DNA of 64,000 nucleotides from Periplaneta americana (lineage: Eukaryota > Arthropoda > Insecta > Blattodea > Blattidae). Positions within the stretch are counted from its first letter, which is position 1, and every line of letters starts with the position of its first letter. The notes below the pieces were generated by a model. The model did no database searches. It was not told the DNA's origin and saw nothing but the letters and a program-made list of their open reading frames with translations. The stretch spans positions 73,634,708 through 73,698,707 of the forward strand of contig NC_091120.1 of NCBI RefSeq assembly GCF_040183065.1, given 5' to 3'. Shown piece by piece: positions 42,770 through 54,560 of the stretch. The position numbers and the translations under genes were made by a program.

Positions 42770-43928
42770 TATTAATATCTATTATTATTTCGAACTAGTT
42801 TATTTTATTATTGTCGCATATGTTTTATAATACAACATATTATATACAAAATGCTGATTCCTCTGTAGTTGTTATATTTATTTCTGTGTCTTTTTTTCAG
42901 TTAGGTATATGACCGAATTTTAAGATGTGTTTAATAGATTTAATGTGCGGTAAGCCTACTTTAATTAGTTGCAAGCAAATTTAATTAGATCATTATTAAT
43001 ATTATCGGCACCAGAGAAGTCTTATAAAGTATAAACTATTTGACGGATTTTGTTCATATTCAGTATTCACAAATCAGTTTATCTTAGAATGATGCACGTG
43101 AATTACAATCATTTTAGCAAAGAAATTAATAGATATTTATTTGAAATAAATAATGGAAAAAAAAAGGCAGTCAACACGAAATTGACTCCATTTTTATTTT
43201 CTTCTTGCATGAGATGAAATAAATAATTGCCATGTTTGGCCCCAGACATTTTCTGAATGAAATATTGGCTTTGAATAGACTAGTTTTACACACAACAGCA
43301 CTCATGGGCATTCTCATTGACAGCAGTAAGAGATGACTTGCATTATCAAAGGAAAGGGATCTGTACCCCATTTCTAGTAGTCAGCAAGTCATAGGTATTG
43401 ATGTGCATTTCAAAATTATGCACTTCTCAGAGGTTACAATCACAGTTCAATGATGGTGGTGTCCACTTCAGTTACGGAGTCCATGTAGTTTCCTATAACA
43501 TGATCGAAATTCTCCTATCTGGGGAGATTGTAGCCCTCAAAGTCTGTGAAGATGCCTGATAATGAGCGAAAAAGGTGTTGGTACTTCTACAATAGTCTGA
43601 GCAGACTTCTGGACATATCTTTTTAGTTTGCTGTTCTCCTACAGTACAGTCTCAACTGTGTTTCCAGTTGCTCACCTTGCATCCGTAAATCTTGACGATT
43701 CTTCCCAGTTCTTTTTATTTTTGTTGAAGTTATGCATCCTTAGTTTATTAACCCATGTTGGCCTTCACTTTCACGCCTTCTGTCAAAAATTATTAGTCAT
43801 TTTTAAGACCAGTAAAATATATTTAGTAACAATTTGTATCACCATGGTAGATGCCCTTGATTTGGGACAATGCTCAGCTATTTTGTGTGTGTGTGTGTGT
43901 GTGCGTGTGCGTGTGCGCGTGCGCACGC
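42770..43928. other. No gene; (GT)n at about 43883-43925
   Basis: No domain, SINE head or terminal repeat recognised. A GT/GC microsatellite of about 40 bp lies just before the inverted-repeat element at 43929. Confidence 0.45.
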
Positions 43929-44513
43929 GGAAATATTAATTTTTTTTTCCTCCATTACTGTATCTTGTACAATAATGAAATTGGTATATGTAAAACACTG
44001 TCCTTCTGCTATATGAAAAAAAAATATTTTTACGATTTAAAAAAATTATTTTTTTTTTCTTCAAAATTCAAAATGGTGACAGTTCACTGTACAGTGATGA
44101 AGCATTTTTTTCATAAATCATGCTCTTTCAACTACATTCCTTAATAAATAATATTTTTTTATTTTGTGTTAGAAGAAAATACTGATATTTAACCATATTT
44201 TAAATGAATTTATTTTTTATCACACAATCTATCAAAGGTAGAGAAGTGATTCTGCATCATATTGTAGATATGACATGCATAAATACATACAAAACATCAC
44301 AGAATGTTGGATAGTTTTTGAGTTATGAGGGAAACGCTTCATCATTGTGCAGTGAACTGCCACCATCTTGAATTTTGAAGAAAAAAATGTAAATGCTTTT
44401 TTTTAAATCGTAAAAGTATTTTTTCATATAGCAGAAGAACAGTGCTTTACATATACTAATTTTCATTATTGTACAAGATACAGTAATGGAGGAAAAACAT
44501 GTTGGATATTTCC
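43929..44513. mobile_element. MITE-like element with about 175-bp inverted arms
   Basis: The left arm (43929-44103) and right arm (44335-44513) are reverse complements over almost their full length with scattered mismatches: for example, cctccattactgtatcttg pairs with caagatacagtaatggagg, and agttcactgtacagtgatga with tcatcattgtgcagtgaact. The 230-bp spacer has no coding potential. The outermost shared bases are ggaaatat. Sequences such as gttatgagggaaac resemble the ends of the Kolobok elements here, but I could not assign a superfamily or TSD. Confidence 0.7.
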
Positions 44514-44774
44514 AAAATTTTATTGCTATAAGCTGTACCTAACCCCTTAACCAAAGAAGTGAGCTGGAAGTATCCCTCAGTGCACAGATGCATAATATTA
44601 ATAAAGAATGGCTGGTAGAATGCTAGTGTAATTAGGTAAACATTCCAGTTTAAATAATTTTACATGCAGTGTAAAAATGAAATATGAACATGAACAAACG
44701 AATAAAGAAACATTAATAAAAAGTAGTTTACATTTTCTTCTAAGTTTTCATGTAAAATTTCACCCTCGGGTCTA

Positions 44775-45215
44775 GGAGAGATGGTGGTGCGCAATTTCTA
44801 ATCACTAAATTGTGCACCAATATACCTGGGTTAAATCCCAAATCTCTCCGCAGTGCATATGTCACTGTTGATTGTAATTCATCCGTAGGATGGGGATGTT
44901 AAGACTGGCGGTCCCCTTGGTGCTATTCGATAGGAGTGGGCTATGTGCTGGCACTGGGTTTCCCCTTCTCCTTTCCTCACCATCATCATCACATCATCAC
45001 CCATACCCTACACTACACTTACACATACACTCACCCTATTACACAACATAACTCTTCACAGATACACATCATGCACAACGTGGCCCACCGAAGTGGTCTG
45101 CAATTTGAAAATGGGTCACAGTCCTGCCATCTATCTGCAGTATGTGGAACCCGAACCACATTAAGTGAAGAGGGTAGGCATTAGATACACATACATTTTC
45201 TGAAAATGTTGTATA
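44775..45215 (+). mobile_element. tRNA-derived SINE, fifth family (left, plus copy)
   Basis: The head GGAGAGATGGTGGTGCGC closes as a tRNA-like acceptor stem with AAATCTCTCC 60 bases later, and CTGGGTTAAATCCCA is a B-box-like T arm with GGTTAAATCC. The body contains gatggggatgttaagactgg, (ACC/ATC)n, an ACAC-rich stretch, and tatgtggaacccgaaccac. It meets an inverted copy tail-to-tail at about 45215. Confidence 0.7.
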
Positions 45216-45223
45216 CATTGTGT

Positions 45224-45633
45224 GTACGTGTGTGTCTAATGCCTACCCTCTTCACTTAACGTGATTCGGGTTCCACATACTGCGGATAGATGGCAGGACT
45301 GTGACCCATTTTTTTTCAAGTTGCACACCACTTCAGCAGACCACATTATGCATGATGTGTATCTGTGAAGAGTTATGTCGTGTTTTTAGGTGAGTGTGTG
45401 TGTAAGTGTTCGTGTAAGTGTGTTGTAGAGAATGGGTAAGGAAGGGAGAAGGGGAAACATGGTGCTGGCTTGTAGCCTATTTCTGTCGAATAACACCAAG
45501 AGGGCCGCCAGGCTCAACGTCCCAATCCAATGGATGGATCACTATCAACAGTGACATATGCCATCTCTTCATATGCACTGCAGAAAGATTTGGGATTTAA
45601 CCCAGGTATATTGGTGCTCAATGTAGTGATTAG
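45224..45633 (-). mobile_element. tRNA-derived SINE, fifth family (right, minus copy)
   Basis: The reverse complement matches 44797-45190 throughout, from ctaatcac and accaatatacctgggttaaa to gaagagggtaggcattaga. The head beyond ctaatcac is lost. The two copies differ at many positions (roughly 85 percent alike by eye), so they are probably independent insertions, not a hairpin artefact. Confidence 0.75.
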
Positions 45634-45639
45634 TACACA

Positions 45640-46756
45640 GTATATTTTATTGTAACAGAGGGTTGGTTTTGTGTACAATAAAAAATAATTTCAGTACGGA
45701 AAAACGAATATAATGTCTAGTATTCAGTTGGGAATTGCTACAGACTCAATTGGGTCGTGAGTGCTCATTGCCAAAACTTTCAGAATGGCCCCAAGATGTA
45801 CTCAACCTCCTATCAAACTGAGTAACAGATCCTTCCTGGGGATAAAAGGCGGTTGGAGCATGGTGCCAACCACACAACTTCGTTATAGTGCCAAGGTCAT
45901 GAAGGCATGGAGCTTTAGCTCTATGCCCCCTCTAAGCTGTTATCTTTTATATAAAGAAATGAATTGTTTATTTGAATATTCTGGTACAGTATCTATTCAC
46001 ATGGAAGTAATAACTTGGACAAATTTTAGTTGATTTTATCCATTACTTGTATCTAACCTGGTCTTTATTTCACCGTCCTTAGCAGCCTAAACAATTACTT
46101 CATTCACAGCAGTGAATTAAAAGGTTTTAAATCACTCTCTCCTTGACAACATTAGCACAGCAATAAAATCCATACATTCATTCATTTATAGACATCTCTG
46201 TAATTTAAAAATGAAGCTTTAACAAATTTTCAAGTTGGTACATTCACAGATTCTCCCTACAACAAATAAATGCACTATAAGTGATAAACAAGTGCTAGGA
46301 CGTTAATATCAGTTGTGTGCAGACTCGCAGGATGTCGATAAATAAATTGGAGTGAAGTTAACTTCTTCACAAACAACACATTACAAAGAAAAGGGCTACA
46401 ATTTAAAATTAAACTTAGGCGCTAGTAATGGATAAAACCTGTGGTCTTCAGGTAAAGGGGAATATGTCAAAATTTGGCCAAAATGAGTTATATATACTGT
46501 TATAATCCTGAAAGCGCGTTCTTTAGTTGGGTAAAGGGAAACAAGAGATATCTCTATTAGAAATTGTTAAATCCACGTGTGTAAAAGGACACAGAACTTT
46601 AATGTAATAATTTGGTTTGGGTAAAAGGAAATATGTAAACTTATTTCCTTAAGCACAGTTTGGTGGCATTGAATTGTAATTTCTAAATTAGAGCTCATAA
46701 GTATGTTGTGTTGGCACTTCTAAATAGTAGTAAAATTTTTGTGAGTTGTGAATTAA
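45640..46756. other. No gene; possible old SINE at 45742-45940
   Basis: The segment around 45742-45940 (gggtcgtgagtgctcattg, gcatggtgccaaccacacaa, ggcatggagctttagctcta) looks like a dispersed short repeat, but I have no second clear copy in this window. The rest is unassigned. Confidence 0.35.
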
Positions 46757-46975
46757 GATTTCGCAAAGGACTTGTAAAAATTGTAGAAAATTACTAAATT
46801 GTAAAACTATAAAAATTTGTAAAAATTGTAATTGTTGTTGTCTAGTGCCTTGCATTTGGCAATGAAGCCATTAGCAGAAATTGTAATTGTAATATTGTAA
46901 AATTTTGACTTGTTCCATATCTTAAAGCTTCATTGCTCGTGTAAGATCTATGGAATAAAATAAATGAATGAATGA
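46757..46975 (+). repeat. Retroelement 3' end with (AATG)n tail
   Basis: Matches the repeat at 957-1132 in opposite orientation: attgtagaaaattactaaat, gttccatatcttaaagcttc, ggaataaaataaatgaatg. Similarity continues to the left only weakly. It is interrupted by a 44-bp LINE insertion at 46834-46877. Confidence 0.8.
46834..46877 (-). mobile_element. 44-bp I-like LINE 3'-end insertion with 11-bp TSD
   Basis: aaattgtaatt at 46823-46833 and 46878-46888 flanks 44 bp that read, on the minus strand, ctgctaatggcttcattgcc, then aaatgcaaggcactag and acaacaac. That is the last codons and AAC tail of an I-like LINE, close to the end at 743-790. The empty-site version of the surrounding repeat at 957-1132 lacks it, confirming an insertion. 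Confidence 0.88.
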
Positions 46976-47647
46976 ACAGCACTCTGTTCTATGCGTCTTG
47001 CCAATTCTTCATCATGAGGTAAGTGATAGTATACCTATTGTAAGCAATATTGAACTGAAATAAATGAGAAAATATAGATTTTAAAATCAGATCAAGCTCG
47101 GACAGAAAAAAGAAAATAAGTGGAATGTCCATCGATCATCCACATGATGGGATGCAACTTGTCAGAGGAACAGGGAGAAAGAAACCAATTAAAGTGATAA
47201 AAATGAAGCAAATTTTTACCAGTGTTCTGATTTCTTCAAAGATGCCTTGCAAATGAAGAAGAAGAAGAAGAAGAATGGTAACGGCGAAAAGTTTATGTGG
47301 AAAAATGTGAAATGGCTTCGATTTATTCAAGAAAATGGGATTATGATGCATAGAGAGTCTTTGGACGCAGCAGCACCTTTCAAAATCATGACTCTTGGAC
47401 AAAGAGAACAGGCAAGAAATTTATTTAATTCAGTTGTATTCAGAACCATTAGCTGTTTTTTGCAGCTAGAATGACAAGTTGTTTCAAAGTCAATTATCAG
47501 AGAAGATGATAGGAAATCTCAACCTGAGACACCATAAGATAAGCTGTCTAAGCACTCTAGTGCTGCTTCGCCATGAGAAGCTGCATGTATGCACACATAT
47601 TTCCACTGAGTGTTAATGTACGTTGTACGAATCTATTTGGCTAAAGT
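46976..47647. other. No recognised gene; (GAA)n at about 47257-47275
   Basis: A 75-codon frame at 47247 (WKNVKWLRFIQENGIMMHRE) is low in complexity at its start and unknown to me. The frame may be a transposase scrap, but I cannot support that. The rest is unassigned. Confidence 0.35.
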
Positions 47648-47662
47648 TGTTGTTGTTGTTTT

Positions 47663-48727
47663 CTAATGCCAGGCGTTTGATAATAAAGTCATTTGACCTC
47701 TTGCACTCCAATATTGTTCAAAGATATTATCATGGCCAGCCAATGAAGCACAGATTTTGAGGTGTTCCGAATCCATTTCTTGGTTTGAGTTGCACAGTGG
47801 GCAGTTAGGGGACTGATATATTCCAATTCTATGCAGGTGTCTGGCCAAACAATCATGGTCTGTTGCCAATCTAAATGCAGCTACAGATGATTTTCGTGGT
47901 AAATCGGGAATTAACTGTGGATTATGATGCAGAGAGTTCCATTTCTTCCCTTGAGATTGTGTGATCAAATTTTGTTTGTTGAAGTCTAAGTATGTAGATT
48001 TAATAAATCTTTTCACAGAGTAATACGTAGATTTAGTAACAGGTCTGTAAGTAGCAGTGCTGCCCTTCTTTGCTAAAGCATCCACATTCTCGTTTCCCAG
48101 GATTCCACAGTGGGATGGTATCCATTGGAATACAATTCTCTTATTGAGTGATATTAATTGAGAGAGCATTTTAGTTATTTCTGCTGTTTGAGAGGAAGGT
48201 GTGTGTTTAGAGACGATTGATAGAATAGCTGCTTTGGAGTCTGACAATATAACTGCATTCTTAAATTTATTGATGTGGCATAGAAGATTCCTGAGACTTT
48301 CACTTATTGCAATGATTTCTCCATCAAAACTTGTTGTTCCATACTCAAGAGATCTATAAAGTGAGAAGAGATAGCATGTAACACCTGCACCGGCACCTTG
48401 TTCTCTGGAGATCAAGGATCCGTCAGTGTATAAATGAAGCCAGTTTTGTGGAGGGTACCTAATATTAATTGTCTCTAAAGACAATTGTTTCAGTATTTCA
48501 ATGTTTACTTCTGATTTCAGTATTTCTTCTGTTAAATTTAGATTATATTCTATATTTAATAGAGTTAAAGGGTTTGGTTTAATCTGTAAGTTTTCTTTTA
48601 AATTCGGGATATTGATTTTCTGTTTTAATTCTTGAACAATGGATATGAAACTTTTTTGAGTTTTCAATCTACAGAGAGGACTGTATTGTATGCCAATTGT
48701 TTCCTGGTAATCTGATAAGTTTTTCAT
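47663..48727 (-). pseudogene. I-like LINE RNase H and C-terminal Cys/His region
   Basis: A 354-codon open frame. RNase H blocks: LHLYTDGSLISREQGAGAGV, SFDGEIIAISESLRNLL, AVILSDSKAAILSIV and [20 protein letters not shown], with all four acidic residues kept. Downstream are KKWNSLHHNPQLIPDLPRKS, AFRLATDHDCLARHLHRIGI and a C-x2-C-x9-H-x4-C cluster (CPLCNSNQEMDSEHLKIC). It ends SNAWH-stop. The open frame suggests a fairly young copy, though the RT upstream is broken. Confidence 0.92.
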
Positions 48728-49551
48728 ATTGAATCAGTGCTTTTTCTTCTATTGTCATTTTGATGCTATTAATATTAGTCAGGAATCTCATAGAATCTAT
48801 TGGCGTTGTTTTGATTCCACCAGTAATGAGTCTGAGAGCTTGGTTTTGAACATATTCTATTTCGTTTATGAAAGGTGAAGTAATTAAAATGTCTCCGCAG
48901 TATGTCAGCACTGGCTGTATAAACATTTTGTATGTGGTGTTCAAAGTATTCCTAGAGCATCCCCATTTCTTTCCTGCTAGTCTTTTTAGAAGGGAGAATC
49001 TTTTACGAGCTTTTTCAGAAATGTATTTCAAGTGGTTGCTCCATGTTAACTTACTATCGAAAATAACTCCAAGATATTTGGATTCATAAGTCCTAGGAAG
49101 GTGTTGGCCATTTTTTACCAAGTGAAAATATTTGGGAGTTAGTTTTGCATAAATTGAGTGTCATCAAATTAGATGTATTCCATTCATGTAGTTGATTTAG
49201 AGCTTTAAGAGCAGAATTTTGACTATGTCTGTAAGATCCGGAAGTCCACAAAACTATATCATCTGCAAATAGTGCTGTTTTCATGTTTGATTCCTCTAAT
49301 AGGGAGGGTAAGTCATTTATATAAATATTGAATAAAGTTGTGCTGAGGACAGTGCCCTGTGGTAGACCTCGATATGTTTGTCTGTAACTAGAAAGTGAGT
49401 TATTGAATTTAGTGGCAATGAATCTTTGACTAAGGAATTCTGATATCCATCTGAACATATTGCTGGAGATACCTAATTTCTGGAGTTTTAGTAATAATTT
49501 ATTTCTCCAAACAGAGTCATATGCTAACTGAAAGTCAATAAATATTGCCAA
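48669..49551 (-). pseudogene. I-like LINE RT palm and thumb
   Basis: The frame 49551-49093 holds LAIFIDFQLAYDSVWRNKLL (motif A), YRGLPQGTVLSTTLFNIYIN (motif B) and MKTALFADDIVLWTSGSYRH (motif C intact). A frameshift near 49110 moves the thumb to 49121-48669: YESKYLGVIFDSKLTWSNHL, KRLAGKKWGCSRNTLNTTYK and QNQALRLITGGIKTTPID. Another shift near 48700 precedes RNase H. All three catalytic Asp residues are present. Confidence 0.9.
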
Positions 49552-49605
49552 GGTATCTTCTTTCTTGTTAAAACTGTCTTTTATTTCTTGACTGAGGCGT
49601 ATGAC

Positions 49606-50868
49606 TTATTCATTGGTAGAGTGTAGTTGTCGAAAACCAGCTTGTCTTGGTGATAAAAGATTATGGGATTCTAAATACCAAGTTAATCTGTTGGAGATCA
49701 TGGACTCCATGGTTTTTGCTATCATGCTTAATAGTGATATTGGTCGATAACTATTAACATCATGAGTAGGTTTCCCTTTTTTGTGAATTGGTACAATGAT
49801 TGTTGTTTTCCAAGCTGCAGGAATTGAGGTGTTCCATGATAAATTGGAAATGGATAAAAGTACAGACTTGGCTTTTTCCCCCAGATGTTTAAACAATTCG
49901 GAATGAATGTTGTTGGGGCGAGGAGATTTCTTGGTTTTTAAATTTTGTATAGCTATAGTTAATTCTTTGGAAGTAAAATTTTGATGAAATATTTCAGGTT
50001 TTGTACTAGTAATATTGTTTTTATTATTTTTATGTAATTCTCTTTTGATAAATTTGTCAGTTTTTTTGATATTGGGACGTAATCTGTGAGAGTTTGAGTA
50101 GTATTTATTAAATGCGTTTGCTATATCTCTACTATCTGTTAGCGTTTTGTTATTATGAATAATAGGTTGGCTAGTATTTTCCTGTGTATTGGAAATATTC
50201 TTCAGAAATTTATATGTTTTAGCGCTATCGGTTCTGTAATTAATGTTTTCAATAAGTTTATTAAAACTGTTCTTTTTTGCTGTTATGATTGCTTTTTTAA
50301 GAATGGCAGTCTTCTTCCTCCAATATTGAGTATCTTCTGGTGTTTTGCTATGTTCTGCTTTGGTTCTTGCTTTATCTCTATCTTGTTTCAATAAATTCAG
50401 GTTTTCTGTCCACAATGGGGTGTATTTTTTTGGTTTGCCTCGTGGAATGTGCTTTTTTGCAATTTTAAGAATAAATTCACAGAAATATTTGTTCAATCTA
50501 TCTGAGTTTGTATTTTCCATTAGTGGTGTGTTGAGCTTGAGGTGTTCGTCTAGTTCTGTTGTAAATAGTTTCCAATTCGCTTTCTTAAAGTTCCATGTTG
50601 TTTTGTTATTGTTGGGTTCTTTTCTTCGGTTTTGGTGGAGGTGGATAGACGCAATGATGACTCTATGGCCAGATCCAGGGTCTTCAATTATTTTTTTCTT
50701 GGTTTCGTGATGGATATCTGATGTTACTAGTAATAAGTCTGGATTTGTACCAGAATCAGAATAATGTATGAAAGTAGGGGGATCTTCTTTTCTGTAGACA
50801 AGTTCTGCGGTTGTAGTATTTAGGAGGTCCATGATCATTTTTCCAGGTTGGTTTACATTATTGTACAT
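49606..50868 (-). pseudogene. I-like LINE endonuclease end and RT N-terminal half
   Basis: A 420-codon open frame. It starts with the truncated endonuclease (KMIMDLLNTTTAELVYRKED, PDLLLVTSDIHHETKK, DPGSGHRVIIASI, where the usual SDH is SGH). A linker follows (NFKKANWKLFTTELDEHLKL, RGKPKKYTPLWTENLNLLKQ). RT begins with NLKTKKSPRPNNIHSELFKH and TIIVPIHKKGKPTHDVNSYR, PISLLSMIAKTMESMISNRL. A TAA at 49606-49608 ends it, and the same frame continues in the next segment. Confidence 0.9.
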
Positions 50869-50870
50869 TA

Positions 50871-51704
50871 TTATTATGAGTGTGATTAACTCACAATTTA
50901 TTAAAGGAGTATGTTAATTCATTTACGGCTGTTGGAAGGACTGCGACTGGATTGACATAATGTTTTCCCATTACTAATTAAACTATATATAGTGAACTGC
51001 TATTTACTATTTAGATGTAGTTATAGTTGTTTTCAGAATACCCTCAGATCGCTTTAATGTGTATTTGCTGTTTGATATATTACATTTAGGACACTGCAGT
51101 CCAAGTTTCCAATAATGTTTTAATTACCATCCGTCAAAAATGTTTGATGAAGTAGTTAATTTCGGTGAACTAATGTAGTAGTAATTTACCAAGGGTCTTA
51201 GAAATCTTTTCAATCTTATTTTCCTTCTGATTTTGTTGTCAGAAATATGCAATATGAATTCGTCCCTTTCTTGCAAAATGTCATTTTGGTTAATGTTTGA
51301 ATTTCAGCATTTCTCGTGTGATTTATCTAAGTGTATCCAACCGTTCACATAGTGCTGTTTTTTTTAAACAGTGCCCTTTTTTCGTAACAGAAAATAAACA
51401 AGTAATATGTAATAGTAAATAAAATATTTGACAGGTTAATGTGTTCAGTTAATGGGATGGCTGTTATCAAATACAGCTAAAACGGTTTCTGAGGCTAATA
51501 TAATTGAAGCAACACCATTATGATTCCCGGTGAGTAATATGTTTTCTTTATCAATAGTAGCAGTAGCAGGGCAGTCTCTTCTCTACCCTCTACCTCTGTT
51601 TGTCAGTGTTATTTGACAGCGTACGGACTGTTAGAAGTGGAGTGAGTGAAATTCGTTACAGGGCCGGATTTACCAGTCACCAACAATAGAGTGTCTGGTG
51701 AGCT
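50871..51704. other. No recognised feature
   Basis: AT-rich sequence with no visible coding, SINE or terminal-repeat signals on either strand. Confidence 0.4.
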
Positions 51705-51718
51705 AGTAGGGGAAAAGT

Positions 51719-51794
51719 TGTTTTCTAATGCTAGGCGTTTGACAATAAAGTCATTTGACCTCTTGGACACCAATATTTTTCAAAGATATTATCA
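51719..51794 (-). mobile_element. 76-bp I-like LINE 3'-end insertion with 14-bp TSD
   Basis: agtaggggaaaagt occurs at 51705-51718 and 51795-51808. The 76 bp between are the 3' end of the I-like LINE family at 47648 (ttttctaatgctaggcgttt, gacaataaagtcatttgacc, aatatttttcaaagatatta), minus orientation. The match is close, with the stop codon and short A-rich tail at the left. It is a severely 5'-truncated insertion. Confidence 0.95.
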
Positions 51795-51808
51795 AGTAGG
51801 GGAAAAGT

Positions 51809-53690
51809 GGAAGGGGTGGTCGGCGGAGCTTCTATGTTCTGCTTAATGTGATTTTCCCATGCCTTTTTATTTTAAAAAATTAGCAAAATAGACAATTATG
51901 AGGTGAAAATAATGCGTTATTTTATGTTTACTGCAAGGAATAATTAGTCAGTGTATTTTTGGCCCTTTTCATTTCGCACATTTAAAGATGAAAGTGTCCC
52001 GGATCGTCACTTTTTAAATATGGCAACCCTAGCTAATTCTCTAGCAAGCATTAGAAATGGGCATAGGGAAATAACCTTATTTCTACATTTGCACGTATTT
52101 ATATTTGTACATTTGCTCGTTAATACCTAATTTCCTTTTTATCCTTTCCTATCCAGTCCTCTGACTGAACTCTTACTTTCTTCGACCCCGATGGCATTAG
52201 AGCATTCGAGGCCTAGGGGTTCATTTCCCTTTCCTTCCTCCTCTTTCTACTTTCCTGTTCCTAGTGCTGACCTGCTATGGCACTAAAATCGTCCTTCAGT
52301 GGCTTAAGGAGGGAAAGCTGATGGTCAACAAGATCTCCCAGCTAGGTCCAGTGGACCCGTCGACCAACAGCATGTGTGGTCCTCCAGACATTCTGAGGGT
52401 TGTGTGTGAATGAAGTAGCCACCAAAACGTTAAAATATGGTGTTCACTTAAATCGGCTACAACTTGCCATTTTCTCCAATATGAAATTTGGCTAGAGTAA
52501 AGACACATTAACATACGTCATCGCATGATCAAGTCTTGTTTGTAACTCTTAAGACAGTTGTCCTTTCAAAGTGTCCATTTGCACACTATTGCCAGAAAGA
52601 TTTCTGAGACCTTTTATTAGAGCAAGACTGGCTTAACGTCATCTTTGCCGGTTTCGTAACACTGTCATCAATTTGCATGTGTTCGTTCACAGCTAAGTTT
52701 TGTGTCACCCCGAGTTAGACAGTCAGTAGTTGAACCATTGCTAGCAAGACATCATGAAGTCGACAAGAAGGCTTTATCCTTCTGCAAGGAAGAAATTTAG
52801 ACTTTGCGTCTGATGGCACCATGGCATCAGAAGAGGAAGACCCATCACCAATACGTAGAGGCAACAAGCCAACAATATTGTAACTGTATGTATCCTTTAA
52901 GGTTCTTCCAACTTACAGTCTTAATAAACCTTGTTTTGTTGTGAACTAGACTTCAGTTACTAGAAGTGCAAATTTCTAATAATTTACGAATAACCACAAG
53001 TTATTTCCAAGTAGGAATCCTGTATGAAGTTTCTTGTAGTCCTACTGTTGTACAATAGTGGTGTCAGAATCCTGATAGTGCTACATAGTAGAATAATGAG
53101 GTGATGAACGTAAATAATTCTCAACTCGAACCCACCTGCCATCCTTGTGGAATAATAGACAAGGAGAGCACGACAAATTTGGTTTTCAGAAGTGGGATAT
53201 AACCCGCTTTTTTCTTGGAGATAAATACATGATTTTTCCGAGGTCCTCACAAGCACATGAGTTATTTGTAAGTTATAAAGATTCTATACATTTAAAGTAA
53301 GGTAATGAAAATATTTTTAATTTAATAAGGAATAGGAAGAGTTTGATGTCTCTCAACGAAAAGTTTAGTTTTCTAGACATGTGGGGTTTCTCGATATTTC
53401 GGTTCAATTTATCCATGCTAGTATACTATATCACGCATTTGGTTTAAGCTCAGACAAACAATAGATCTCAACGTACATGTTGGAGCGACAATAAATGATA
53501 AAAGAAGCATGCATTGTCATTGAGGTGTGCATACTGGAGTAATGATAAAAGCAAAGATAGGATGATAAAAGCGACGAAAAAGAAAAATTCCATTTTCTTC
53601 GCTCTTATCATTCATCATAGGATCTCTGACACACACTCACATACCGAGATTCTATATATAAAACCTCCGGAAGTTGCAGAGGGTACAAAG
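51809..53690. other. No recognised gene; possible dispersed repeats
   Basis: The segment around 52180-52440 (gaggcctaggggttcatttc, tgctatggcactaaaatcg) has the look of a SINE-like dispersed repeat, and 52540-52930 ends in aataaaccttgttttgttg, which could be a retrocopied 3' UTR. Neither is supported by a second copy here. Confidence 0.3.
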
Positions 53691-53694
53691 GCTT

Positions 53695-54560
53695 ATAATT
53701 AATATAAAGATGCCTAAGGCCTATAGAACTATCTCTTTGAAGCCTCCTGTGTGATGGTCGGTGTGCCACCGATAGGAGTGAATGGTAATAGAAGAAAAAG
53801 TGCAGCTCTACAAAGAAATACACCACATAGAGAGAAGATCTAATTATGATCTCCCACTACCCCTTGACTGGCCACACCCAGCACAACGGACGAAAATATA
53901 TGAAATAAATGGCTCAACATCATATCAGGTAGATATCTTCAGGGACGGCAGCAAAATCGAAGGCAAAGTTGTGCAGGAGTAACAATATGTGTAAATAGAA
54001 CTCTGACAAAGAAATTTAAGTACAGACTACATCAAAATTGCTCAAACAATCAAGCCGAGGCTATAGCCATTTTGATGTCCCTGGAACAACTACAATCTCT
54101 CCTCAACTGTACTAACAACAACAAAAGAGCAGCCATTCACGCTGATAGCAAAGTGACGCTTGCCTCACTGAAAAACATTGTTATACATAGCCCAATAATA
54201 GAAGTAATTCGAAAGAAGATTCGCCAACTTAAGGATCTCAACTGGACAATTCACTTTGGATGGGTAAAGGCACATATTGGTATAGAAGGCAATGAATTGG
54301 CAGACAGACTTGCCAAAGAAGCAGCCAAAAATAGTGAACTAGCTATAATCTATAACAGGAAACCTGTAACATCAGTTGTCACTGAGCTGGGGAAAGAATG
54401 TCTTGAAAAGTGGTAGAGTCAATGGAAAAACACACAAAAAGGTGCCACATGCAAAATATTCTTTCCAACAATAGAACAACGATTAACTCAAAATCTTCAT
54501 ATCACCAGAGTTCACAGCCTTGTTACAGAGCACGGGAAAACAAGCTTACCTTCATAGGTT
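53695..54560 (+). pseudogene. R1/LOA-like LINE RNase H fragment
   Basis: Plus strand in several frames: MPKAYRTISLK, then VQLYKEIHHIERRSNYDLPL (the linker before RNase H), then VDIFRDGSKIEGKV (first Asp), NQAEAIAILMSLEQLQSLLN (Glu), KRAAIHADSKVTLASLKNIV (second Asp) and TIHFGWVKAHIGIEGNELAD (last block), then a Lys/Ala-rich tail. F.WVKAH.G..GNE.AD.LAKEAA is typical of the RNase H of R1/LOA/I-group elements and clearly differs from the I-like family above. TAG at 54414 and earlier frameshifts disable it. RT is absent. Confidence 0.82.

Larger units (their letters stand above)
47648..50870 (-). mobile_element. I-like LINE (EN-RT-RNase H), 5'-truncated
   Basis: A 3.2 kb minus-strand copy of the I-like family, truncated within the endonuclease and ending in (AAC)n at 47648 directly after the stop. 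The RNase H part (48727-47663) is fully open, and RT has one nonsense codon and two frameshifts. Its 3' end is nearly identical to 40786-41305. No TSD was found on inspection; the 5' junction lies in ATT-rich sequence. Confidence 0.9.

Noticed and set aside
47247-47474. Zinc-finger or hAT-like protein fragment
   Set aside because: The Lys-rich start comes from a GAA microsatellite, and the remaining 50 residues match no family I can name with any confidence.
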